From assembly GCA_947441875.1 (NCBI GenBank), contig CANEUR010000012.1, forward strand, positions 1-12,296: a stretch of DNA of 12,296 nt, written 5' to 3'. Below are positions 6,377-12,296 of the stretch, piece by piece; within the stretch, counting starts at the first letter, position 1, and every line of letters begins with the position of its first letter. The notes under the pieces are model-generated. The model had not been told where the DNA came from. It saw only the letters and a list, made by a program, of their open reading frames with translations, and searched no databases. The translations under genes and the position numbers were made by a program. This DNA comes from Rickettsiales bacterium. Its GTDB lineage: Bacteria; Pseudomonadota; Alphaproteobacteria; Rickettsiales; UBA1997.

Positions 6377-8374
6377 TTAATTATGAATACTCAAAATTTG
6401 ATCTGAAAAAAGAACTTTCTCAACTGGTAAAGTAACTCGTGTAGCAGTTATAGGAGTTTTAGTGCCTTCTTTTTCATCTTGCCTTCTTTTTATTGCTGGA
6501 ATTTCGCTCACTCTTCCATTAACTATTGGCACTCTTGTTTCAAGCAATTGATGATATTTTTCTGGTAATTCCTGCAATTCTTGTAATTTTTTTTGTGCAT
6601 CATTATTAATTGTAGCTATTATTTTTTGTAGCAGAGGGTAGTCGTGCGAACCGATATGCTGATTAGGGTTATGAGGGTTGCAGCCAAGCATTCTTGCTTC
6701 AACAATTGTATTTTTATTGCTATCTTCTATTAAACTTACTCTTATTTCAACGGTTTTCCCCGCTATTTGTTTATGTATAGTAAAGGCAGTTGCTGGATTT
6801 TCTTCTGTGAATTTTGCAACTTCTTGTTTAAAATAATCTTCGCGTCCAGATTTTTTAGCATCAAATGCTATTGCTATTTCTGTTCCATCTCGCAAAATAT
6901 CATGTTCTGCATCAATTTTTTGTAAAGAATTTTGTATAGTTTTTAAAATTTCTACACCAATGCCACTAATTGTTGCTTGTAAATTTTCTGAACTAACTTC
7001 TTTTATTTGATAATCTATTAAATCTTTCTCATCATCTTCAATCAATTGAGTAAAAGAAAAATTTACCTGCTGATTGACTTTAGTTACTGGCCAACCAACA
7101 AAATTCGACCAATAATTTAATTCTTGAAATTTTTTTGGTAACTGTTGTAATTTTTCTTCTGTAACTTGATCGATAAATAAATCAACTTCTAAAGCATGAA
7201 TCATGTCAACGGTTTTGGCATAAAATTGCTTGTTTTTAATTAATGTATAAACATCTGTTATATCTTCTGAAATACCGTCGAATTTAAAGTTAATAGCTGA
7301 TGATGATTTATCTTGTTTACCAAATAGCAACAAAAAAGCCAAAGCTTCTTGTGGTAGCATTGTAGCAACGATATTTTTAATTTCTGCTCTGTTTTCTGTT
7401 GGTAATGCTTGTTGTAAAATATTGGTTATTAAATTAAATGTGGCTTGATTTAAATAGCTATCATTTGCATTTGGGCCATCGCTTGTTGCCGATAAATCTT
7501 GTATAGGTCGAATTATATTTAACCAGTTTATTGCTGGTAAAGGCTCTTCGCCATACTTTTGCATTATTTGCCCTCTTGCTTCATAATCTGCAGACACTTG
7601 TTTTAAAAAGGCAATTCGTTGATAAGCAGTTTTTGGTTTTGATAATTGAAAATTAGCAGAACTAAATTCAATTTCTATGCCAGCTTTAATTATTGTTGAA
7701 CCGCTTTCTATTTGTGCTTGATTCTCTATGATCTGTGGTAAGGCAATGTGCAAAGAAGTATTTTTAGTAAATTTACCTATTTCTGTTAGATAATCTGCGG
7801 TCTTTTTTGAATCGTGAATAAATTTTTGAGCTTGTTGTAAACTTTGCAAAATATCGCTTATTTGATTTAGTAAAGCATGCCTTTCTAAATCATCTGGATT
7901 TGGAAATTCTGTTTCTAATCGGGTTTTAGTTTCTGCAATTATTGTGTCTATTTTTGTTTGGTTATCTAGTTCTAGATCTTTTAGTGTATCTACTAGATGA
8001 AAATAAGCGACAAAATTAGCATGCCTATATTTATGTTGATAATCATATAATTTCTCGAACAATTCTTGATTTATATATTCGCCTTGATTTGATAATGTTG
8101 CTAATTTTTGTATTAATTCTTTATCAAAATCAGAAGATTGCCATTCTAATTTTTTAGGATGATTTTCTTCATAATATTTTTTAAAATCTTGACGTATTTC
8201 TTTTAAAATTTGGTCTTCTGGGTATTTTATAAGTAATAAACCAGCTAAACTTACAAAAGGTAAAATAGCAGAAATTCTCGCTAATTTATCTTTAGGATTA
8301 TCTAATGCTTGCCATTGTTGATAAATGCTGTGTAAATTTATAATGTCTATCGGTGTAATTTGATCTGTTTTCAT
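6377..8374 (-). CDS. uncharacterised protein with glutamine-synthetase-fold (carboxylate-amine ligase-like) motifs
   Basis: I do not recognise this 665-residue protein by name. Numbering from the ATG at 8374, residues 1-225 are mostly helical and charged, with one hydrophobic stretch near 35-48. The rest carries three motifs in the order of the glutamine synthetase / glutamate-cysteine ligase / amidoligase superfamily: GIEIEF (232-237; E234 and E236 as candidate metal ligands), VNFSF (437-441) followed by a charged loop and a segment like the 'S..L..fi.GI' of glutamine synthetase, and EARMLGCNPHNP (559-570; E559, R561, N569, P570) like its 'E.R......NPY' block. The usual histidine in the second motif is absent. 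This suggests an ATP-dependent ligase joining a carboxylate to an amine, substrate unknown. A GTG at 8425 would add 17 residues, but a -10 at 8433-8438 predicts transcription starting there, so the ATG is preferred. No signal peptide is evident. Gene confidence is high; fold assignment is moderate. Confidence 0.75.
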   Translation of the reverse strand: MKTDQITPIDIINLHSIYQQWQALDNPKDKLARISAILPFVSLAGLLLIKYPEDQILKEIRQDFKKYYEENHPKKLEWQSSDFDKELIQKLATLSNQGEYINQELFEKLYDYQHKYRHANFVAYFHLVDTLKDLELDNQTKIDTIIAETKTRLETEFPNPDDLERHALLNQISDILQSLQQAQKFIHDSKKTADYLTEIGKFTKNTSLHIALPQIIENQAQIESGSTIIKAGIEIEFSSANFQLSKPKTAYQRIAFLKQVSADYEARGQIMQKYGEEPLPAINWLNIIRPIQDLSATSDGPNANDSYLNQATFNLITNILQQALPTENRAEIKNIVATMLPQEALAFLLLFGKQDKSSSAINFKFDGISEDITDVYTLIKNKQFYAKTVDMIHALEVDLFIDQVTEEKLQQLPKKFQELNYWSNFVGWPVTKVNQQVNFSFTQLIEDDEKDLIDYQIKEVSSENLQATISGIGVEILKTIQNSLQKIDAEHDILRDGTEIAIAFDAKKSGREDYFKQEVAKFTEENPATAFTIHKQIAGKTVEIRVSLIEDSNKNTIVEARMLGCNPHNPNQHIGSHDYPLLQKIIATINNDAQKKLQELQELPEKYHQLLETRVPIVNGRVSEIPAIKRRQDEKEGTKTPITATRVTLPVEKVLFSDQILSIHN

Positions 8375-8420
8375 ATTTGTGTAAATTAAAATTAAATTGC
8401 AATAAAAAAGATGTTTTCTA

Positions 8421-8476
8421 GCCACTTTTTGGATTATAATTTTTTTATTTACAAAAAAAATAACTCAAAAAGTGGC
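8421..8476. repeat. 11-bp perfect inverted repeat bracketing a promoter
   Basis: GCCACTTTTTG at 8421-8431 and its exact reverse complement CAAAAAGTGGC at 8466-8476, separated by 34 almost pure A/T bases containing the TATAAT of the ligase-like gene. The GCCAC/GTGGC ends stand out in this AT-rich spacer. It could be a split operator or a hairpin in the transcript of an upstream promoter. Confidence 0.7.
8433..8438 (-). promoter_or_regulatory. -10 element of the ligase-like gene
   Basis: On the minus strand this is a perfect TATAAT, with no recognisable -35 at normal spacing. It predicts a start near 8426 and a leader of about 52 bases before the ATG at 8374. The hexamer lies inside the 34-base spacer of an 11-bp inverted repeat (8421-8476), and the plus strand also reads TATAAT at 8435-8440, so either direction could be served. 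Confidence 0.5.
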
Positions 8477-8503
8477 AAATACACAAGCAACAAATACAAA
8501 TGG

Positions 8504-8520
8504 AAACAAATATTTTGTTT
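8504..8520. repeat. compact 7-bp palindrome with 3-base centre
   Basis: AAACAAA at 8504-8510, TAT, then TTTGTTT at 8514-8520. This is the size of a typical dimeric repressor site, lying about 80 bases upstream of the predicted start of the ligase-like gene. It is A/T-rich, so chance is possible. Confidence 0.35.
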
Positions 8521-8612
8521 ATATCAAAATTACTATTAATATTTTTGATAGACGAATACTGAAAATTTTGATTTTTAAGAAATGAGATGAGAAGCATTTT
8601 GATAAATTTTAG

Positions 8613-8668
8613 TTATAAACAAGAAGAATTATGGCTGTTTTAACAACAACAATAAAACTTGTTTATAA
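8613..8668. repeat. second 11-bp perfect inverted repeat, 34-base spacer
   Basis: TTATAAACAAG at 8613-8623 and CTTGTTTATAA at 8658-8668 are exact reverse complements 34 bases apart, the same arm length and spacing as the pair at 8421-8476, though the arm sequences differ. No T-run follows, so it is not an obvious terminator. Confidence 0.6.
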
Positions 8669-8771
8669 AAAATTTATAAATATTCATAGTAGAGATTTAT
8701 TTTAGATCTAGCTTTTTAAGTAAAACTAACATTAAATTAAGTTACAAAAATTACAACATGTCTAATTTTTA

Positions 8772-8801
8772 TTGTCAACATTTTTTACAAAAAATTAATA
8801 T
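8772..8801 (+). promoter_or_regulatory. candidate priA promoter, giving an almost leaderless transcript
   Basis: TTGTCA at 8772-8777 (five of six -35 bases) and TAATAT at 8796-8801 (four of six -10 bases), with 18 bases between them. The predicted start is near 8808, three bases before the priA ATG. A TATAAT at 8807-8812 overlaps the ATG and cannot serve this start codon. Confidence 0.4.
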
Positions 8802-8810
8802 AAATTTATA

Positions 8811-10781
8811 ATGCTACAAAACCCAAATAATTTTGCCGAAGTGTTATTACCGCTAGCCATAAAGCAAACTTTTAGCTATTTTTCTTTACCAAATCAACAA
8901 ATTGGCGATGTTGTTTTGGTAGAATTTGGCAGTAAAAAAATCTGGGGGGTGGTGCTAGAATTAAACATTCAGAGCACTTGCGACAACAGCAAGATTAAAA
9001 ATATTTTAGAAATTTCAGATAAGCTAAAACTTTCTGCTTCGCATTTAGCTTTTATAAAACAACTTGCCGAATATAATTTAGCTAATTTAGGATTGGTGTT
9101 AAAAAGTTTTTTAGCTAATTTTAGCAAAATCAGTGCAGCAAAAAAGCCAATTAAAGCAATTTCTCACAATATTTTACCGCAAAATTTTCAACTTAAAACT
9201 CTTAACAACAAGCAACAAGAAATTTTTACCATTATTAGCCAAAATTTAATTGATCATCAAACTTTTCTGCTACACGGAGCCACTGGCTCTGGTAAAACAG
9301 AAATCTTTTTTCATTTAATTGCCAATAAACTTAATCAACATAACGGGCAACAAGTTCTTATTTTAATGCCAGAAATTGCTTTAACTAGTCAATTGTTAAC
9401 CAGATTTGAGCAGCAATTTGGTTTTTGTCCTGTGGTTTGGCATTCTAAAATTAGTTCAGCTGCAAAAAAAGCCATTTTTTTGGCTATTGCTCAAGGTTTG
9501 GTTAAAGTGATTATTGGTGCCAGATCGGCCTTGCTCTTGCCGTTTAAAAATTTAGGGTTAATTATTGTTGATGAAGAGCATGATTCTTCTTTTAAGCAAG
9601 AAGATATTTTTAATTTTCATGCTCGAGATATGGCAATTTTATGTGGTAAAATTGGTAAATTTCCAGTTTTGCTATGCTCGGCAACTCCTTCTTTAGAAAG
9701 TTTTTATAATGCCACAACTGGTAAATACCAACATTTGCATTTAGCCCAGTCTTTTGGTAGCGGAAACAGCACTCATTTTATTGATTTAACTCAAGAAAAA
9801 ACTGCCAAAAAAAACATCATCACTCCACAATTGCAACAAGAAATTGCTAAAAATTTAGCCAACCAACAACAAACTTTGCTATTTTTAAACAAGCGAGGTT
9901 ATGCTCCTGTTACTATTTGTGCCGAATGCAAGCACAAATATAGTTGTAAAAATTGCTCTTTTCATTTAGTTCTTTATAAAAAACAAAATAAACTGTTGTG
10001 CCATCATTGTGGTTATAGTCAAAAAATGCCTATTTCTTGCACAAAATGCAAAAGCCCCGATAGTTTAATAAGTTTAGGTTTTGCCATCGAAAAACTTATT
10101 GAAGAAACCGAAAAACTTTTTCCACAAGCAAGAATTGCAGTGGCAAGTAGCGATACTTTAAAAAGCTTTGCCGATGCTGATAATTTAGTGCAGAAAATTA
10201 CCAACCAAGAAGTTGATATTATTATTGGCACTCAAATTATTGCCAAAGGCTACGATTTTAGTAATCTGTCGTTAATTGGTATTGTTGATGCCGATTCGTT
10301 GCTTTATTCTAGTAATTTAAGAGCCACCGAGCAAGGTTTTCAGTTATTTACTCAATTAATGGGGAGAGCGGGCAGAAGAGCTACTTCTGGAAAAGTTTTT
10401 ATTCAAACCTATAATCCTAAAAATTTGTTATTTCAATACATCAATAATAGCGATAATTTTTATAATTTCGAACTAAATAATCGAAAGTTATTTAATTTAC
10501 CACCTTTTAGCCAAATGGCAAGGCTTGAAATTAGTGCCACTAAATCTAATTTAGCCCTAAATTTTGCCAATCATTTAGTGCAAAATATACCTATCGATAG
10601 CAAGTTAAAAGTTTATGGTCCTGCTACTGCACCTTTGGCAAAATTAAAAAATCGCTATCATTTTTTAGTAAATCTCACGGTTGATAAGAAAACAAATTTA
10701 GCAAAATTAATTCAGGCAGTTTTGGTGCAATCTAATATTCCTAACCATATTAGAGTAAGAGTGCATGTGAATCCTGTATAG
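8811..10781 (+). CDS. priA: primosomal protein N' (replication-restart helicase PriA)
   Basis: Superfamily 2 3'-to-5' DNA helicase that recognises stalled forks and reloads the replicative helicase. The N-terminal fork-binding domain is recognisable from FAEVLLPLAIKQTFSYFSLP through GDVV.VEFG...WGVVLEL, which supports this start. The helicase core has Walker A GATGSGKT (156-163, K162), the DEEH box (254-257), motif III SATPS, and later QIIAKGYDF and LMGRAGRR motifs. Between the two RecA-like lobes lie the eight zinc ligands C370, C373, C379, C382, C397, C400, C410 and C413, all present. At 656 residues it is shorter than the 732-residue E. coli protein. The difference appears to lie mainly ahead of Walker A. 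There is no Shine-Dalgarno sequence, and the predicted promoter leaves almost no leader. Its stop lies six bases from the stop of the converging cysteine-rich gene. The gene appears intact. Confidence 0.97.
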   Translation: MLQNPNNFAEVLLPLAIKQTFSYFSLPNQQIGDVVLVEFGSKKIWGVVLELNIQSTCDNSKIKNILEISDKLKLSASHLAFIKQLAEYNLANLGLVLKSFLANFSKISAAKKPIKAISHNILPQNFQLKTLNNKQQEIFTIISQNLIDHQTFLLHGATGSGKTEIFFHLIANKLNQHNGQQVLILMPEIALTSQLLTRFEQQFGFCPVVWHSKISSAAKKAIFLAIAQGLVKVIIGARSALLLPFKNLGLIIVDEEHDSSFKQEDIFNFHARDMAILCGKIGKFPVLLCSATPSLESFYNATTGKYQHLHLAQSFGSGNSTHFIDLTQEKTAKKNIITPQLQQEIAKNLANQQQTLLFLNKRGYAPVTICAECKHKYSCKNCSFHLVLYKKQNKLLCHHCGYSQKMPISCTKCKSPDSLISLGFAIEKLIEETEKLFPQARIAVASSDTLKSFADADNLVQKITNQEVDIIIGTQIIAKGYDFSNLSLIGIVDADSLLYSSNLRATEQGFQLFTQLMGRAGRRATSGKVFIQTYNPKNLLFQYINNSDNFYNFELNNRKLFNLPPFSQMARLEISATKSNLALNFANHLVQNIPIDSKLKVYGPATAPLAKLKNRYHFLVNLTVDKKTNLAKLIQAVLVQSNIPNHIRVRVHVNPV

Positions 10782-10784
10782 TGT

Positions 10785-10802
10785 AAGTTAACTTCCTGCA
10801 GG
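10785..10802. repeat. two abutting perfect palindromes at a convergent gene junction
   Basis: AAGTTAACTT (10785-10794) is immediately followed by CCTGCAGG (10795-10802). They begin four bases after the priA stop and cover the stop codon of the converging gene (10788-10790). Neither resembles a terminator, and no T-run follows on either strand. Confidence 0.4.
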
Positions 10803-12296
10803 TTGTTTGGGCACACATGATTGCGATGTTAGTGTTATAGAAGTAGCACCGCTAGAAACACTTAAACAACTATAAGTTTTACCGCCACCAGAAAAACGAC
10901 TATTATCACATAAAACATCTACACTTTGACCTTGCGAAATTAATATTTCAGTTATAGCGCCATCAACTTTCTTGCAAAAAATACCTGGCTGATTGCAATT
11001 AGTACTAGCAAAATCTATATCAGGATCTATTGTTGAATTTAAACTGCAATAGTTATTAGAAATACAACGAGCATCGCTATAAGAAATGCTATTTGCAACA
11101 CAATTTATATTTTGAGAAGCTGTAGCATCGGGTTTTAAACTAAAGCCAGTTTTACACTGAAAAGACATTGGGGCAACCGTTCTTACGATCAAATCAGAAG
11201 AAACAGCAATCTCTGTTGGAGTTGCCTGAAAAACAAAGCCATCTGCAGTTGCTGTTGGTGATGTGTAAGAACAAAACGATCCACATAATTTAATTCTATC
11301 ATAAGTATCATAACCAACAACACCTTTATCGCATATGATTGTATTGGCTAGTCCTCCTGCATTATTGCCAGATGATGCACATGTGCCAGTAAATTTTGAG
11401 CCACCATTTAATTGCTTTTGACAACCCTCTCCCGTTATAGACTCTTGATTGCAAAAAGCTGCAACAACTTGCTGAGTACATTGTTTTCCTTGGCAACTAA
11501 AATTAGCAGTAGCTATTGGTGGTGAGGGAAGAGGTTTTGGGCAAGTTAACTTTGGCGATGTAGCACCACTATTTAACGAAACATCATAACCATCTGCACA
11601 AGCCATTGTTTTGTCTGTGTCTTCATAAAGAGGAGTTACACTAGTTACTGAAGGATTGGTTGGGTCAAGCATACCTGTTGCTAAATCAAAAGCACTACAA
11701 GAAGGAGGTAAATTTCCATAAGCCACCGCACCATTAAAACCATATATTACTGTAGAACCAGAGGAAGGTTTGCATTCGTTTTTACCATAATTATAAGATT
11801 CCAGACCATCAGGGCAACCCCACATAATTATACGAAAATCTTTATCTCTGCTATGGGCAGGATCATTAGAATAACCAGCACTAATACCGCTTGATCTTAT
11901 AATGAACCGGTGACGGTTATTGGGACCATTACCTAAATCTAATGCCCTGTTTATCTGAATACCCAAACATTTTTTATCACTATCATAATTAGAATTTGCA
12001 GTTTTACATAATTCATCAAATAAATTAGGATCAACAGGACCAATAGGAAGCGTAACCATATTCTGCCCAGACATTGATACCCTATCACCTATGTAAACAT
12101 AATGTTGTCCAAAGAACCAATTATAACACTCACATATATTACTATCATTCACTTTACCAAAACCTAATTCAGAAAACCGTCTTGAATTATCATACTCTCC
12201 GTTTTCCTTAATAAGAAATGCAGTGCTATCACAAAAACTCTCTAATGGACTAGTATCGGATGTTCCACAGAGTGTTTCACTATTTCCATATCGTAA
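10788..12296 (-). CDS. cysteine-rich, probably exported protein with Sushi/CCP-like modules (5' end outside window)
   Basis: I do not recognise this protein. The frame is open from the stop at 10788-10790 to the right edge, giving at least 502 residues. The GTG at 12152 is not the start, because the 48 codons above it are also open and Cys-bearing. The visible part has 28 cysteines, an even number, and is rich in G, S, T, N and P, as expected for a disulphide-bonded protein outside the cytoplasm. At least two segments share the spacing C-x2-G-[YF], about 12 residues to C, 11-15 to C, then C again after 3-4 residues (roughly 11480-11610 and 11050-11170). A third, looser one lies at the C-terminus (10803-10926). 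This resembles Sushi/complement-control modules without the conserved Trp. No membrane anchor or sorting signal is seen at the C-terminus. The signal peptide, if any, lies outside the window. G+C in a sampled line is about 42%, above its neighbours, perhaps only because of the amino-acid mix. An adhesin, surface protein or TraN-like conjugation factor are all possible. Confidence 0.7.
   Translation of the reverse strand, partial: LRYGNSETLCGTSDTSPLESFCDSTAFLIKENGEYDNSRRFSELGFGKVNDSNICECYNWFFGQHYVYIGDRVSMSGQNMVTLPIGPVDPNLFDELCKTANSNYDSDKKCLGIQINRALDLGNGPNNRHRFIIRSSGISAGYSNDPAHSRDKDFRIIMWGCPDGLESYNYGKNECKPSSGSTVIYGFNGAVAYGNLPPSCSAFDLATGMLDPTNPSVTSVTPLYEDTDKTMACADGYDVSLNSGATSPKLTCPKPLPSPPIATANFSCQGKQCTQQVVAAFCNQESITGEGCQKQLNGGSKFTGTCASSGNNAGGLANTIICDKGVVGYDTYDRIKLCGSFCSYTSPTATADGFVFQATPTEIAVSSDLIVRTVAPMSFQCKTGFSLKPDATASQNINCVANSISYSDARCISNNYCSLNSTIDPDIDFASTNCNQPGIFCKKVDGAITEILISQGQSVDVLCDNSRFSGGGKTYSCLSVSSGATSITLTSQSCVPKQPAGS

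Larger units (their letters stand above)
8375..8810. other. divergent spacer rich in inverted repeats between the ligase-like gene and priA
   Basis: No tRNA or convincing gene was found. Contents: the leader and -10 of the ligase-like gene (8375-8438); inverted repeats 8421-8476 and 8613-8668, each with 11-bp arms and a 34-base spacer; a compact palindrome AAACAAA-TAT-TTTGTTT at 8504-8520; TATCAAAA/TTTTGATA arms at 8522-8529 and 8543-8550, with a third TTTTGATA at 8597-8604; and a candidate priA promoter at 8772-8801. Confidence 0.6.

Noticed and set aside
6175..6435. 86-codon plus-strand frame running out of the deoxyhypusine-synthase-like gene
   Set aside because: It overlaps the end of a well-supported gene in another frame, crosses its terminator hairpin and has no recognisable protein features.
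8423..8425. GTG at 8425 as the start of the ligase-like gene
   Set aside because: A perfect TATAAT lies at 8433-8438, so the transcript would begin at about this codon, and the 17 added residues look like non-coding leader. The ATG at 8374 is preferred.
8500..8562. 20-codon hydrophobic frame in the spacer before priA
   Set aside because: It is too short, lacks a ribosome binding site, and runs through a palindrome; A/T-rich DNA yields such hydrophobic frames by chance.
12150..12152. GTG at 12152 as the start of the cysteine-rich gene
   Set aside because: The frame stays open for 48 more codons to the window edge and those codons encode further Cys residues of the same style.

Overview
The window is an AT-rich stretch (spot counts of about 32% G+C in the central genes and about 42% in part of the last one) from what looks like an alphaproteobacterium, probably host-associated. 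The reasons are the alphaproteobacterial-type FAD/NAD(P)/2Fe-2S oxidoreductase at the left edge, a DivJ/PleC-type dimerisation segment in a response regulator, AT-rich spacers with homopolymer runs, and translation starts without Shine-Dalgarno sequences. A Rickettsiales/Holosporales-like lineage is my guess; no rRNA or other decisive marker is present.

Layout, left to right. (1) 1-2466, plus strand: the 3' part of a large multidomain oxidoreductase that runs off the left edge. (2) 2526-3566, minus strand: a response regulator fused to a degenerate histidine-kinase core whose phosphoacceptor His is replaced by Gln. (3) 3567-3971: a divergent spacer with an extended -10 promoter for the regulator, a 13-codon reading frame followed by a terminator-like hairpin, and a possible promoter for the next operon. 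(4) 3972-6302, plus strand: a two-gene polyamine operon, a fold-III PLP ornithine/lysine-type decarboxylase and a deoxyhypusine-synthase-like protein, followed by a clear hairpin terminator. Together they would convert ornithine to putrescine and then, most likely, to homospermidine. (5) 6377-8374, minus strand: an unrecognised 665-residue protein carrying three motifs in the order expected of the glutamine synthetase / glutamate-cysteine ligase / amidoligase fold. (6) 8375-8810: a divergent spacer rich in inverted repeats, one pair of which brackets the promoter of gene 5. (7) 8811-10781, plus strand: priA, the replication-restart helicase. (8) 10788 to the right edge, minus strand: the 3' part of a cysteine-rich, probably exported protein with Sushi/CCP-like modules, ending 6 bases from the priA stop.

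Only the polyamine pair clearly works together. The other genes are single units in alternating orientations. The best candidates for something undescribed are the ligase-like protein with its repeat-bracketed promoter, the His-less kinase/response-regulator fusion, and the cysteine-rich protein. No tRNA, rRNA, CRISPR array, insertion sequence or integrase was found.
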